From Kitasatospora albolonga (GTDB lineage Bacteria > Actinomycetota > Actinomycetes > Streptomycetales > Streptomycetaceae): a DNA stretch of 64,000 nucleotides. The stretch covers positions 6,132,001 to 6,196,000 of the forward strand of contig CP020563.1 in the NCBI GenBank assembly GCA_002082585.1, read 5' to 3'. Numbering within the stretch: position 1 is the stretch's first letter; each line of letters starts with the position of its first letter. The position numbers and the translations under genes were made by a program. Below are positions 55,028 through 63,628 of this stretch, piece by piece. The notes under the pieces were generated by a model. That model made no database searches, was not told the DNA's origin, and saw nothing but the letters and a program-made list of their open reading frames with translations.

Positions 55028-55149
55028 CGGCCCCCCAGGATGGACAACGGCCTGCCGGTCGGACACCGTGCAGGTGAGGACGCGACGCAGGACCCGCAGG
55101 GCACGGTGATGACGATGCCGCGCCCACACAAGACACGCAGGAGCACGTG

Positions 55150-55707
55150 GTGATCGAAGAAATCCTCCTCGAGGCCGAGGAGAAGATGGAGAAGGCCGTC
55201 GTCGTCGCGAAAGAGGACTTCGCCGCGATCCGTACCGGCCGTGCGCACCCGGCGATGTTCAACAAGATCGTCGCGGACTACTACGGCGCGCTGACCCCGA
55301 TCAACCAGCTGGCCTCGTTCTCGGTGCCCGAGCCGCGGATGGCCGTCGTGACGCCGTTCGACAAGACCGCGCTGCGCAACATCGAGCAGGCGATCCGCGA
55401 CTCCGACCTCGGCGTCAACCCGAGCAACGACGGCAATATCATCCGGGTGACGTTCCCCGAGCTCACCCAGGACCGCCGCAAGGAGTACATCAAGGTCGCC
55501 AAGGGCAAGGCCGAGGACTCCAAGATCTCGATCCGCTCCATCCGCCGCAAGGCCAAGGAAGCGCTCGACAAGCTCGTCAAGGACAAGGAGTCCGGCGAGG
55601 ACGAGGTGCGCCGCGCCGAGAAGGAGCTCGACGACACCACCGCGAAGTACGTCGCGCAGGTGGACGAGCTGCTCAAGCACAAGGAAGCCGAGCTGCTCGA
55701 AGTCTGA
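55150..55707 (+). CDS. frr: Ribosome recycling factor
   Basis: RRF splits ribosomes after termination together with EF-G. The 185-residue protein is nearly all helix, with [23 protein letters not shown] and [24 protein letters not shown] conserved. Two GTG codons are adjacent; 55150 is preferred over 55147 because AGGAG is then six bases upstream and the length matches the family. The stop overlaps the cdsA ATG by one base. Confidence 0.97.
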   Translation: MIEEILLEAEEKMEKAVVVAKEDFAAIRTGRAHPAMFNKIVADYYGALTPINQLASFSVPEPRMAVVTPFDKTALRNIEQAIRDSDLGVNPSNDGNIIRVTFPELTQDRRKEYIKVAKGKAEDSKISIRSIRRKAKEALDKLVKDKESGEDEVRRAEKELDDTTAKYVAQVDELLKHKEAELLEV

Positions 55708-56792
55708 TGAACGACTCTTCCTGGGGCGCACCGCAGGGAGCCGGTTACCGGGGTGCCCCCGAGATGGGGGTCGCTCCGGCGGGTCCCGCCTACGATGTGC
55801 ATGAAGCCCAGCAGACTCGGCCCATGCCCAACGTGCCGGACGTTCCCGACGCAGGTAGAGACGCACAGAGCCGTGGAGACCGGGACGGGGACGCCGCGCA
55901 CGTCAGCGGCCCCCTGTTCCGTGACGAGATGCCGCAGGAGCCCATGTCCACCCCGCTGCCGTCCCCGCCGCAGAAGAAGCGCGCGGGGCGTGATCTGCGC
56001 GCCGCCATAGGGGTCGGCGTGGGGCTCGGCGCCGTCATCGTCGCCTCGCTGTTCATCGTGAAGGCCGTCTTCGTCGGCGTGGTCGCCCTCGCCGTCGTGG
56101 TCGGCCTCTGGGAGCTCACCTCCCGGCTGCGGGAGCAGAAGGGCATCAACGCGCCCCTGATCCCGCTCGCCGTCGGCGGCGCCGCGATGGTCGTCGCGGG
56201 CTACGCCCGGGGCGCGGAGGGGGCCTGGGTCGCCATGGCCCTGACCGCGCTCGCGGTGCTGGTCTGGCGGATGACCGAGCCGCCGGAGGGTTACCTCAAG
56301 GACGTCACGGCGGGGGTCTTCGCCGCGTTCTACGTGCCCTTCCTCGCGACCTTCGTCGCCCTGCTGCTGACGGCGGACGACGGGCCGTGGCGGGTGCTGA
56401 CCTTCCTCGTCCTCACCGTCGTCAGCGACACCGGGGCGTACGCGGTCGGCTGGCGCTTCGGCACCCACAAGCTGGCCCCCCGCATCAGCCCCGGCAAGAC
56501 CCGCGAGGGCCTGCTCGGTGCCGTGGCCTTCGCCATGGTCGCCGGGGCGCTGTGCATGGAGTTCCTGATCGACGGGGGCGCCTGGTGGCAGGGGCTGTTG
56601 CTCGGTCTCGCGGTCGCCGTCAGCGCCACCCTCGGCGACCTCGGCGAGTCCATGATCAAGCGGGACCTCGGGATCAAGGACATGGGAACCCTTCTCCCCG
56701 GCCACGGCGGCATCATGGACCGGCTGGACTCGCTGCTGCCGACCGCTCCGGTGGTCTGGCTGCTGCTGGTCCTGTTCGTCGGCTCGGGCTGA
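55707..56792 (+). CDS. cdsA: Phosphatidate cytidylyltransferase
   Basis: CdsA makes CDP-diacylglycerol, the precursor of all major phospholipids. The 361-residue membrane protein has a 90-residue hydrophilic Pro/Gly/Asp-rich head, then eight or so membrane segments. The family signature near the C-terminus, SATLGDLGESMIKRDLGIKD followed by PGHGGIMDRLDS, is intact. The ATG overlaps the frr stop. It links to plsC and gpsA at the other end of the window in the same pathway. Confidence 0.95.
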   Translation: MNDSSWGAPQGAGYRGAPEMGVAPAGPAYDVHEAQQTRPMPNVPDVPDAGRDAQSRGDRDGDAAHVSGPLFRDEMPQEPMSTPLPSPPQKKRAGRDLRAAIGVGVGLGAVIVASLFIVKAVFVGVVALAVVVGLWELTSRLREQKGINAPLIPLAVGGAAMVVAGYARGAEGAWVAMALTALAVLVWRMTEPPEGYLKDVTAGVFAAFYVPFLATFVALLLTADDGPWRVLTFLVLTVVSDTGAYAVGWRFGTHKLAPRISPGKTREGLLGAVAFAMVAGALCMEFLIDGGAWWQGLLLGLAVAVSATLGDLGESMIKRDLGIKDMGTLLPGHGGIMDRLDSLLPTAPVVWLLLVLFVGSG

Positions 56793-56840
56793 GCGCCCTT
56801 TCCCGGGGCGCGCACCACGTCCCACCTGAACGTTCTACGA

Positions 56841-56877
56841 GTGAGGGTCCGTTGTCCACAGGGCGGCGGGCCCTCAC
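56841..56877 (+). terminator. Terminator after cdsA
   Basis: GTGAGGGTCC (56841-56850) pairs with GGGCCCTCAC (56868-56877), with one wobble and a 17-base loop. An exact TTGTCCACA (DnaA-box consensus for Streptomyces) lies in the loop at 56852-56860, probably by chance. Confidence 0.7.
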
Positions 56878-56883
56878 CCGTCT

Positions 56884-56928
56884 GTCTGCGACACCGGATG
56901 AACCATGCCATGCCTGAGCCCGGAGAAG
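56884..56928 (+). repeat. Duplicate of the rlmN start region, left copy
   Basis: This stretch matches 57579-57618 (around the rlmN ATG) almost base for base: GTCTGCGACAC, one change, GGATGAACCATGCC, an extra ATGCC, then TGAGCCCGGAGAA with one change. The two copies flank the small minus-strand gene. The left copy is read as MPEPGEVLRQRG and then stops, so it is a non-functional fragment. Confidence 0.9.
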
Positions 56929-56944
56929 TACTGCGGCAGCGCGG

Positions 56945-57439
56945 TCATGAGCTCATCGCGGCGGACTCGTAGGCGCGGTCGGCGATGGCGAGGAACCTGG
57001 CCTTTTTCTTCGATTCCGCGGCTTCCAGCAGGCCCGCCCACCCTGACCTGCCCTGGTCCCAGTACTGCCGCCCCACATCGCCGCTGAAGAACGTTCTCAG
57101 GTTCAGCTCCAGCTGCGCTTCATTGGCGTCCTCGGTGATGAACGATGAGTAGTACCAGGAGAAGATGAGATTGGCGAACATGAGCTGCCTCTCTCTTTCG
57201 CTGCTCTCCTGGCTCGCGCTGCCGCCCCAGCATTGGGACAGCGAAATGTCATTGATTGACATGGCGATGAGCTCTCGATGCTGGGCCCTCATGCTTTCGT
57301 CCTGCGCAATTTTCATTTGACGGGATTGGAATCTCAGTGCGGCTGCAACGGCGGCAAGTGAGACCGTAGAGATGATGAGAGATGCAATTGTTGATATCTT
57401 GTCCACAGGTTGATGCCCTTCTGTCTGCTGCTTCCGCAC
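56945..57439 (-). CDS. Small membrane protein, DUF6082-like (accessory)
   Basis: The 164-residue protein has one membrane segment at about 17-35 (STIASLIISTVSLAAVAAAL). A polar region follows with ISLSQCWGG, SWYYSSFITEDANEAQLELN and FFSGDVGRQYWDQGR. This pattern fits a Streptomyces family of unknown function (DUF6082). Codon use is clearly less GC-rich than its neighbours, with AT-ending codons, so recent transfer is likely. The GTG at 57439 has no ribosome binding site; a GTG at 57406 has AGAAGGG upstream and may be the true start. It lies between two copies of the rlmN start region. Confidence 0.7.
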   Translation of the reverse strand: MRKQQTEGHQPVDKISTIASLIISTVSLAAVAAALRFQSRQMKIAQDESMRAQHRELIAMSINDISLSQCWGGSASQESSERERQLMFANLIFSWYYSSFITEDANEAQLELNLRTFFSGDVGRQYWDQGRSGWAGLLEAAESKKKARFLAIADRAYESAAMSS

Positions 57440-57578
57440 TAGCCACTGCCCAAGGTGAGTATCGCTTCAAACGATCTCGCGCAGAACCATGATCGGCGTG
57501 GGCGGATGCCTGCGGTCCGTAACAGGGCCGGGCCCGGGTCGCCGCTGGGCCGGGCGACGAGCCGGGGCACCTCCGCGT

Positions 57579-57618
57579 GTCTGCGACACTGGATGAACCA
57601 TGCCTAAGCCCGGAGAAC
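57579..57618 (+). repeat. rlmN start region, right copy of the flanking repeat
   Basis: This is the functional copy that spans the rlmN ATG at 57600. It matches 56884-56928 with two substitutions and one five-base gap. Confidence 0.9.
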
Positions 57619-58706
57619 TCACTTTCGTCGCGCCCCGCGGAGCCAAGAAGCCCCCGCGGCACCTCGCCGACCTCACGCCCGCCGAGCGCAAGGAAGCGGT
57701 CGCCGCGACCGGCGAGAAGCCGTTCCGCGCCCAGCAGCTCTCGCAGCACTACTTCGCGCGGTACGCGCACGACCCCGCGCAGTGGACCAACATCCCCGCC
57801 GGGTCCCGGGAGAAGCTCGCCGAGGCGCTGTTCCCCGACCTGATGTCGGTGGTCCGCCACATCAGCTGTGACGACGACACCACCCGTAAGACGCTGTGGA
57901 AGCTGCACGACGGCACGCTCGTCGAGTCCGTCCTGATGCGCTACCCCGAGCGCGTCACGATGTGTATCTCCTCCCAGGCCGGCTGCGGGATGAACTGCCC
58001 CTTCTGCGCCACCGGGCAGGCCGGGCTCGACCGCAATCTGTCGACCGCCGAGATCGTGCACCAGATCGTCGACGGCATGCGCGCCCTGCGCGACGGCGAG
58101 GTGCCCGGGGGTCCGGCCCGGCTCTCCAACATCGTCTTCATGGGCATGGGCGAGCCGCTCGCCAACTACAACCGTGTGGTCGGCGCGATCCGCCGGCTCA
58201 CCGACCCCGAGCCGGACGGCCTCGGCCTCTCCCAGCGCGGGATCACCGTCTCCACCGTGGGGCTCGTCCCGGCGATGCTGCGCTTCGCCGACGAGGGGTT
58301 CAAGTGCCGCCTCGCCGTCTCGCTGCACGCCCCGGACGACGAGCTGCGGGACACCCTCGTCCCCGTCAACACCCGGTGGAACGTCCGCGAGGTGCTGGAC
58401 GCCGCCTGGGAGTACGCGGAGAAGTCCGGCCGCCGGATCTCCATCGAGTACGCCCTGATCCGGGACATCAACGATCAGGCATGGCGCGGCGACCTGCTCG
58501 GCCGGCTGCTCAAGGGCAAGCGGGTGCACGTCAACCTGATCCCGCTCAACCCCACCCCCGGCTCCAAGTGGACCGCCTCGCGCCCCGAGGACGAGAAGGC
58601 GTTCGTCGAGGCCATCGCGGCCCACGGCGTGCCCGTCACCGTCCGGGACACGCGGGGCCAGGAGATCGACGGGGCCTGCGGGCAGCTGGCGGCCTCGGAG
58701 CGCTGA
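57600..58706 (+). CDS. rlmN: Dual-specificity 23S rRNA/tRNA (adenine-C2)-methyltransferase RlmN
   Basis: RlmN is a radical SAM enzyme that methylates A2503 of 23S rRNA and A37 of some tRNAs. The 368-residue protein has the radical SAM cluster motif [12 protein letters not shown] near residue 130. The [18 protein letters not shown] block follows, then the catalytic ISTVGLVP-like [15 protein letters not shown] and the C-terminal [17 protein letters not shown] with the second catalytic cysteine. The ATG at 57600 lies in the duplicated segment. No Shine-Dalgarno sequence is visible upstream (CACTGGATGAACC). Confidence 0.96.
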   Translation: MPKPGELTFVAPRGAKKPPRHLADLTPAERKEAVAATGEKPFRAQQLSQHYFARYAHDPAQWTNIPAGSREKLAEALFPDLMSVVRHISCDDDTTRKTLWKLHDGTLVESVLMRYPERVTMCISSQAGCGMNCPFCATGQAGLDRNLSTAEIVHQIVDGMRALRDGEVPGGPARLSNIVFMGMGEPLANYNRVVGAIRRLTDPEPDGLGLSQRGITVSTVGLVPAMLRFADEGFKCRLAVSLHAPDDELRDTLVPVNTRWNVREVLDAAWEYAEKSGRRISIEYALIRDINDQAWRGDLLGRLLKGKRVHVNLIPLNPTPGSKWTASRPEDEKAFVEAIAAHGVPVTVRDTRGQEIDGACGQLAASER

Positions 58707-58776
58707 AGCACGGGCGGCCTCCCGGCCCGGCCGGAAACCGCCGGTGTAGCCTGGGCGCGCAATCAACTTCATATTC

Positions 58777-58873
58777 CGACAGGGGAGCGCCACAGCGCTG
58801 AGAGTGCGGCACCAAGGACAGGTTGGCCGCAGACCCTCTGAACCTCGCCCGGGTCATTCCGGGTAGGAAGTTC
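58777..58873 (+). promoter_or_regulatory. TPP riboswitch
   Basis: The THI-box elements are all present: GGGGAGC near 58782, CTGAGAGTGCGGC at 58798-58810, GCAGACCCTCTGAACCT near 58829, and CCGGGTCATTCCGGGTAGGAAG near 58849. The riboswitch binds thiamine diphosphate and lies about 100 bases upstream of the thiamine ABC transporter genes. Confidence 0.96.
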
Positions 58874-58894
58874 GGACCTTACTCAAGCTGTTGC

Positions 58895-58935
58895 GCCCTG
58901 CCCGCCTCCGGTACGGCTCCGGGGGCGGGCGGGGC
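58895..58935 (+). terminator. Expression-platform hairpin of the TPP riboswitch
   Basis: GCCCTGCCCGCC (58895-58906) pairs with GGCGGGCGGGGC (58924-58935), 12 base pairs with one wobble, but no T-tract follows. Downstream, CCTCCAGGAGG at 58954-58964 places an anti-Shine-Dalgarno directly before the thiB ribosome binding site. Either transcriptional or translational control is possible. Confidence 0.55.
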
Positions 58936-58970
58936 CGCGTCTCTTCCTGGTCACCTCCAGGAGGAATCAC

Positions 58971-60071
58971 ATGAACACCACCAAGAAGTACGCCGCGACC
59001 GCGCTCGCCGCGGCGCTCGGCGTCACCGTCCTCGCGGGCTGCGGCGGCTCCGACGGCACCTCGGCCGGTTCCGGCGCGTCGAAGGGCAGCGGTTCCAAGA
59101 CCGTCACCCTGGTCACCCACGACTCCTTCAACGCCTCGGAGAAGGTGCTGAAGCAGTTCACCAAGGAGAGCGGCTACACCGTCGAGCTCCTCAAGAGCGG
59201 CGACGCCGGGTCCGCGCTCAACCAGGAGATCCTGACCAAGGGCTCCCCCCGCGGAGACGTCTTCTTCGGCGTCGACAACACCCTGCTCTCCCGCGCCCTC
59301 GACAACGACCTCTTCACCGCGTACGAGGCCAAGGGCCTGGACCGGGTCGCGGACGGCACCGAGCAGGACGACAAGCACCGCGTCACCCCCGTCGACACCG
59401 GCGACATCTGCGTCAACTACGACAAGAAGTACTTCGCCGACAAGAAGCTCGACCCGCCGCAGACCTTCGAGGACCTGATCAAGCCGGAGTACAAGAACCT
59501 CCTGGTGACCGAGAACGCGGCGAGTTCCTCGCCCGGCCTCGGCTTCCTCCTCGGCACCATCGCCGCCCAGGGCGAGGACGGCTACCAGGACTACTGGAAG
59601 AAGCTGAAGGCCAACGGCGTCAAGGTCGTCGACGGCTGGGAGCAGGCGTACCACGAGGAGTTCTCGGGCTCCGCGGCAGGCAAGAAGGCCAAGGCGGACC
59701 GGCCGCTCGTCGTCAGCTACGCCTCCAGCCCGCCCGTCGAGGTCCTCTACGCCGACCCGCAGCCCAAGGAGGCCCCCACCGGCGTCTCCACCGGGACCTG
59801 CTTCCGGCAGACCGAGTACGCCGGACTGCTGAACGGAGCGAAGAACGAGGCGGGCGGCAAGGCGCTGCTGGACTTCCTGATCAGCCGGACGTTCCAGGAG
59901 GACGTGCCGCTGAACATGTTCGTCAACCCGGTCGTGAAGGACGCGAAGCTGCCGGAGATCTTCACCGAGTTCGGCGAGACCGTCGACAAGCCGGCCACCG
60001 TGGCCCCGGAGAAGATCGCCGCCAACCGTGAGCAGTGGGTCCAGGCGTGGCACTCGATCGCCGTGAAGTAA
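58971..60071 (+). CDS. thiB: Thiamine ABC transporter substrate-binding lipoprotein
   Basis: This 366-residue lipoprotein binds thiamine or a precursor outside the membrane. It has a signal peptide with lipobox VLAGC, the cysteine at residue 24, and a Gly/Ser linker. The ThiB-type body has VTLVTHDSFNASE, GDVFFGVDNTLLSRAL, VDTGDICVNYDKKYF and VSYASSPPVEV. The TPP riboswitch directly upstream and the thiP-thiQ genes downstream support the assignment. The ATG has AGGAGG upstream. Confidence 0.93.
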   Translation: MNTTKKYAATALAAALGVTVLAGCGGSDGTSAGSGASKGSGSKTVTLVTHDSFNASEKVLKQFTKESGYTVELLKSGDAGSALNQEILTKGSPRGDVFFGVDNTLLSRALDNDLFTAYEAKGLDRVADGTEQDDKHRVTPVDTGDICVNYDKKYFADKKLDPPQTFEDLIKPEYKNLLVTENAASSSPGLGFLLGTIAAQGEDGYQDYWKKLKANGVKVVDGWEQAYHEEFSGSAAGKKAKADRPLVVSYASSPPVEVLYADPQPKEAPTGVSTGTCFRQTEYAGLLNGAKNEAGGKALLDFLISRTFQEDVPLNMFVNPVVKDAKLPEIFTEFGETVDKPATVAPEKIAANREQWVQAWHSIAVK

Positions 60072-61795
60072 ACGGCCCCACCAAGGCCGCCGAAGCCGAC
60101 CCCGCCGCCGGACCCCGGTCCGGCGGCACGCGGTCCGGTGGCGGCGGAGGGTGGCGCGGAGCGGCCGTACGGCTCGGTCTGATGGCCGTGCCCGTCGCCT
60201 TCTTCGCCGTCTTCTTCGCCTACCCCGTCTCCGCGATCGTCGGCCGCGGACTGAAGACGGACGGCACCTGGCAGTTCGGGCGGGTCGGCGAGGTGCTGAC
60301 CCGCCCGGACATCCTCGACGTCCTCTGGTTCACCACCTGGCAGGCCCTCGCCTCCACCGCGCTCACCCTGCTGATCGCCCTCCCCGGCGCGTACGTCTTC
60401 GCCCGTTTCGACTTCCCCGGGAAGCAGGTGCTGCGCGCGGTCGTCACCGTGCCGTTCGTGCTGCCCACCGTCGTCGTCGGCACCGCGTTCCTGGCGCTCC
60501 TCGGACGCGGCGGGCTCCTGGACGAGCTGTGGGGCGTACGGCTCGACACCACCGTGTGGGCGATCCTGCTCGCCCACGTCTTCTTCAACTACGCGGTCGT
60601 CGTCCGGACCGTCGGCGGTCTCTGGTCGCAGCTGGACCCGCGCCAGGAGGAGGCCGCCCGGGTGCTCGGCGCCGGACGGTTCGCCGCCTGGCGCCGGGTG
60701 ACGCTGCCCGCGCTCGGCCCGGCGGTGGCCGCCGCCGCGCTGATGGTCTTCCTCTTCACGTTCACCTCGTTCGGTGTCGTGCAGATCCTCGGCGGCCCCG
60801 CCCACTCCACCCTGGAGGTGGAGGTCTACCGTCAGACCGCCCTGCTCCTCGACCTGCCGACGGCCGCCGTGCTGACCCTGGTCCAGTTCGCGGCGGTCGG
60901 CGCGATCCTCGCCGTGCACGCCGTGACCGTACGCCGCCGGGAGCGGGCGCTGAAGCTCGTCGACCCGGCGCAGACCTCCCGCAGGCCGCAGGGCCCCGGG
61001 CAGTGGGCGCTGCTCGGCGGGGTGCTGCTCACCGCGCTGCTGCTGATCCTGCTGCCGCTCGGGGTGCTGGTGGAGCGGTCGTTCGACGGGCCGGGCGGTT
61101 ACGGCTTCGGCTACTACGAGGCCCTCCAGAGCGCCGGGGGCAGCGGCTCGACCTTCCTCGTACCGCCGCTGGAGGCCGTCGGCAACTCGCTGCGGTACGC
61201 GTTCATCGCCACGGTCATCGCCCTGGTCGTCGGCGGTCTCGCGGCGGCCGCCCTGACCCGGCGGGCGGGACGGCTCGTACGGGGCTTCGACGCGCTGCTC
61301 ATGCTGCCGCTCGGGGTCTCCGCCGTCACCGTCGGCTTCGGCTTCCTCATCACCCTCGACAAGCCGCCGCTGGACCTGCGGACCTCCTGGATTCTGGTCC
61401 CGCTGGCCCAGGCGCTGGTGGGCGTCCCCTTCGTCGTACGGACCATGCTCCCCGTCCTCCGTGCGGTGGACGAGCGGCTGCGCGAGGCCGCCGCCGTGCT
61501 GGGGGCCTCCCCGCTGCGGGCCTGGCGGGAGGTCGATCTGCCGCTGGTGCGGCGGGCGGTGCTGGTCGCGGCGGGGTTCGCGTTCGCCGTCTCGCTCGGG
61601 GAGTTCGGCGCCACCGTCTTCATCGCCCGGCCCGACAACCCGACCCTGCCGGTCGCGGTCGCCCGGCTGCTGGGCCGCTCCGGGGAGCTCAACTACGGGC
61701 AGGCGATGGCCCTCAGCACCATCCTGATGCTGGTGTGCGCGGTCTCGCTGCTGCTCCTCGAACGTATCCGTACCGACCGATCCGGGGAGTTCTGA
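60035..61795 (+). CDS. thiP: Thiamine ABC transporter permease
   Basis: This 586-residue protein is a fused permease with about twelve membrane segments and two binding-protein-dependent transport domains. Each half has the EAA loop: QEEAARVLGAGRFAAWRRVTLP near residue 206 and REAAAVLGASPLRAWREVDLP near 486. It forms the membrane channel for ThiB and ThiQ. The start is uncertain: GTG 60035 or GTG 60047, both inside thiB, are the only upstream candidates before the first helix. Overlap with thiB by 25-37 bases suggests coupled translation. Confidence 0.92.
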   Translation: MGPGVALDRREVNGPTKAAEADPAAGPRSGGTRSGGGGGWRGAAVRLGLMAVPVAFFAVFFAYPVSAIVGRGLKTDGTWQFGRVGEVLTRPDILDVLWFTTWQALASTALTLLIALPGAYVFARFDFPGKQVLRAVVTVPFVLPTVVVGTAFLALLGRGGLLDELWGVRLDTTVWAILLAHVFFNYAVVVRTVGGLWSQLDPRQEEAARVLGAGRFAAWRRVTLPALGPAVAAAALMVFLFTFTSFGVVQILGGPAHSTLEVEVYRQTALLLDLPTAAVLTLVQFAAVGAILAVHAVTVRRRERALKLVDPAQTSRRPQGPGQWALLGGVLLTALLLILLPLGVLVERSFDGPGGYGFGYYEALQSAGGSGSTFLVPPLEAVGNSLRYAFIATVIALVVGGLAAAALTRRAGRLVRGFDALLMLPLGVSAVTVGFGFLITLDKPPLDLRTSWILVPLAQALVGVPFVVRTMLPVLRAVDERLREAAAVLGASPLRAWREVDLPLVRRAVLVAAGFAFAVSLGEFGATVFIARPDNPTLPVAVARLLGRSGELNYGQAMALSTILMLVCAVSLLLLERIRTDRSGEF

Positions 61796-61800
61796 CCACC

Positions 61801-62823
61801 ATGCTGAGCCTGGAAGCGGCCACCGTACGGTTCGGGAAGCGGGCCGCGCTCGACGCCGTCGACCTGGAAGTGGCCGACCACCGCATCGTCTGCGTGCTCG
61901 GCCCCAGCGGCAGCGGCAAGTCCACCCTGCTGCGGGCCGTCGCCGGGCTCCAGCCGATGGACGGCGGCCGGGTGCTGCTGGCCGGGCAGGACCAGGCAGG
62001 CGTCCCGGTCCACCGGCGCGGCCTCGGCCTGATGTTCCAGGACCATCAGCTCTTCCCGCACCGCGATGTCGGCGCCAACGTGGCGTTCGGACTGCGGATG
62101 CACGGCGCCGGGCGGGCGGAGTCCGAGCGCCGGGTCCGCGAACTCCTGGAGCTGGTCGGCCTCCCCGGCGCCGAACGCCGGGCCGTCGCCGCCCTCTCCG
62201 GCGGCGAGCAGCAACGCGTCGCCCTGGCCCGCGCCCTCGCCCCGCGCCCCAGACTGCTGATGCTGGACGAGCCGTTGGGCCAGCTCGACCGCAGCCTCCG
62301 TGAACGGCTCGTCGTCGAACTGCGCACCCTCTTCCAGGAGTTGGGTACGACGGTGCTCGCCGTCACCCACGACCAGGGCGAGGCGTTCGCGCTCGCCGAC
62401 CGGGTCGTCGTGATGCGGGACGGGCGGATCGCCCAGGAGGGCAGCCCGCTGGACGTCTGGCAGCACCCCGCCTCCGCGTTCGTCGCCCGCTTCCTCGGCT
62501 TCGACAACGTGACCCCCGCGACCGTGACCGGCCGGGCCGCCGCCACCGCCTGGGGCAAGGTGCCGGTCCCCGAGGGCTCCCCCCAGGGCGAGGTGGACCT
62601 CCTGGTCCGCCCCGCCGGGGTGCTGATCGGCGCCCCGGAGGACGGGCTGCGCTGCACGGTCGGCGTCCGCACGTTCCGCGGGAACCACGTGACCGTGCGG
62701 CTGACCCCCGAGAACGCGCCGGTCCTGGAGGCCGAGTGCGCCCTGCGGGACACCCCGGACGAGGGCGCGGTGGTGGGCGTCCGGTTCGACGAGGCGGAGA
62801 CGGTGGTGCTGGCGGGGGAGTAG
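61801..62823 (+). CDS. thiQ: Thiamine ABC transporter ATP-binding protein
   Basis: This 340-residue ATPase powers the transporter. It has Walker A GPSGSGKSTLLRAVAG near residue 38, the Q-loop LMFQDHQLFPHRDVG, the signature LSGGEQQRVALARALAP near 135, Walker B LLMLDEPLGQLD and the switch VTHD. A C-terminal TOBE-like regulatory domain of about 100 residues is present, which E. coli ThiQ lacks. The ATG follows thiP by five bases, with GGGGAG upstream. Confidence 0.94.
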   Translation: MLSLEAATVRFGKRAALDAVDLEVADHRIVCVLGPSGSGKSTLLRAVAGLQPMDGGRVLLAGQDQAGVPVHRRGLGLMFQDHQLFPHRDVGANVAFGLRMHGAGRAESERRVRELLELVGLPGAERRAVAALSGGEQQRVALARALAPRPRLLMLDEPLGQLDRSLRERLVVELRTLFQELGTTVLAVTHDQGEAFALADRVVVMRDGRIAQEGSPLDVWQHPASAFVARFLGFDNVTPATVTGRAAATAWGKVPVPEGSPQGEVDLLVRPAGVLIGAPEDGLRCTVGVRTFRGNHVTVRLTPENAPVLEAECALRDTPDEGAVVGVRFDEAETVVLAGE

Positions 62824-63441
62824 GGGCTGTCCTGCCTGATCAGCGCGCCATTCCTGGGCCCCGTCGTGCAGGAAGCGGTGCCACTCCAGGAGGGCGCCGT
62901 CGCGGAGGCGCAGCTGATGGAGTACGTACGGGCCGGATTTCTGCAGGGCCCAGTCGGGAAGCAGGACGCGGTTCTTCAGGCGGGCGTCCTGGGCCAGTGG
63001 GCAGGGCGTGCGCAGTCCGTGGGCGATCGTGTCCCGGAAGTCGGCGTCCCAGTGCGCCGGACCGGTGGCCGCTCCGGGTCCCCGGGCATCGATGATGCCG
63101 CGCGCGTGATCGACCACCGCCTCGTTCACCGCCTCCTGGAGCCGCTGGAAGGCATCGGCCGTGGCACTCCGGGGCCGCCTGATCCGGATGTTCCTCAAGC
63201 GCTCCTCACCGTCCCGGTAGTGGTGGACCCGGCAGTACGTCAGCGTCCTCCCCTCCGCACCAGGCTTCTTCTCGCGCACCCACGCCTCGATGGCCATCAC
63301 GTCGCGCAGCGGTATGCGTCCGGTGCGCCCCCAGGGCAGGGGCCGGAGCCGGCGCGTCAGACGCAGTGTGTGTCCGTCGAAGGTCAGCCGGGCGGACAGG
63401 GTCGACGCGGTCAGCGGATGGCGGACGGGCGGCCCGCTCAC
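62824..63441 (-). pseudogene. Hypothetical protein gene without its own stop (probably decayed)
   Basis: From about 63441 a minus-strand frame codes for a plausible small domain: LTFDGHTLRLTRRLRPLPWG, IPLRDVMAIEAWVREKKPG, then RSATADAFQRLQEAVNEAVV. It looks like a PH- or DUF4429-like fold, but I cannot name it firmly. The frame has no stop in its own region and continues antisense through thiQ to about 61693, which is not credible as protein. Either the stop was lost or the 3' end is deleted. The GTG at 63441 is a guess; the frame is open further upstream. Confidence 0.35.
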
Positions 63442-63628
63442 CCCGTTGGGATTCGTCGTAACCCCAAGTGTGTTTGGAAAAAGGCCCGTTGGTGCGGCCC
63501 GGAGGCGGAAGGGCTCGGGACCGTCGTCCGCCCCCGGCCCGCGCGACAGGACAGGACCGGGCGGGCCGGGCAAGCTGAAGACACGCCTCCCGGACCCCGA
63601 CCCCCGACCACGAGACGAGGCCGCGACC

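Noticed and set aside
56852..57407. Two exact TTGTCCACA DnaA boxes (56852-56860 and 57399-57407) as a possible origin
   Set aside because: Only two boxes 547 bases apart, one inside a terminator loop and one inside a coding region; oriC of Streptomyces has many clustered boxes near dnaA.
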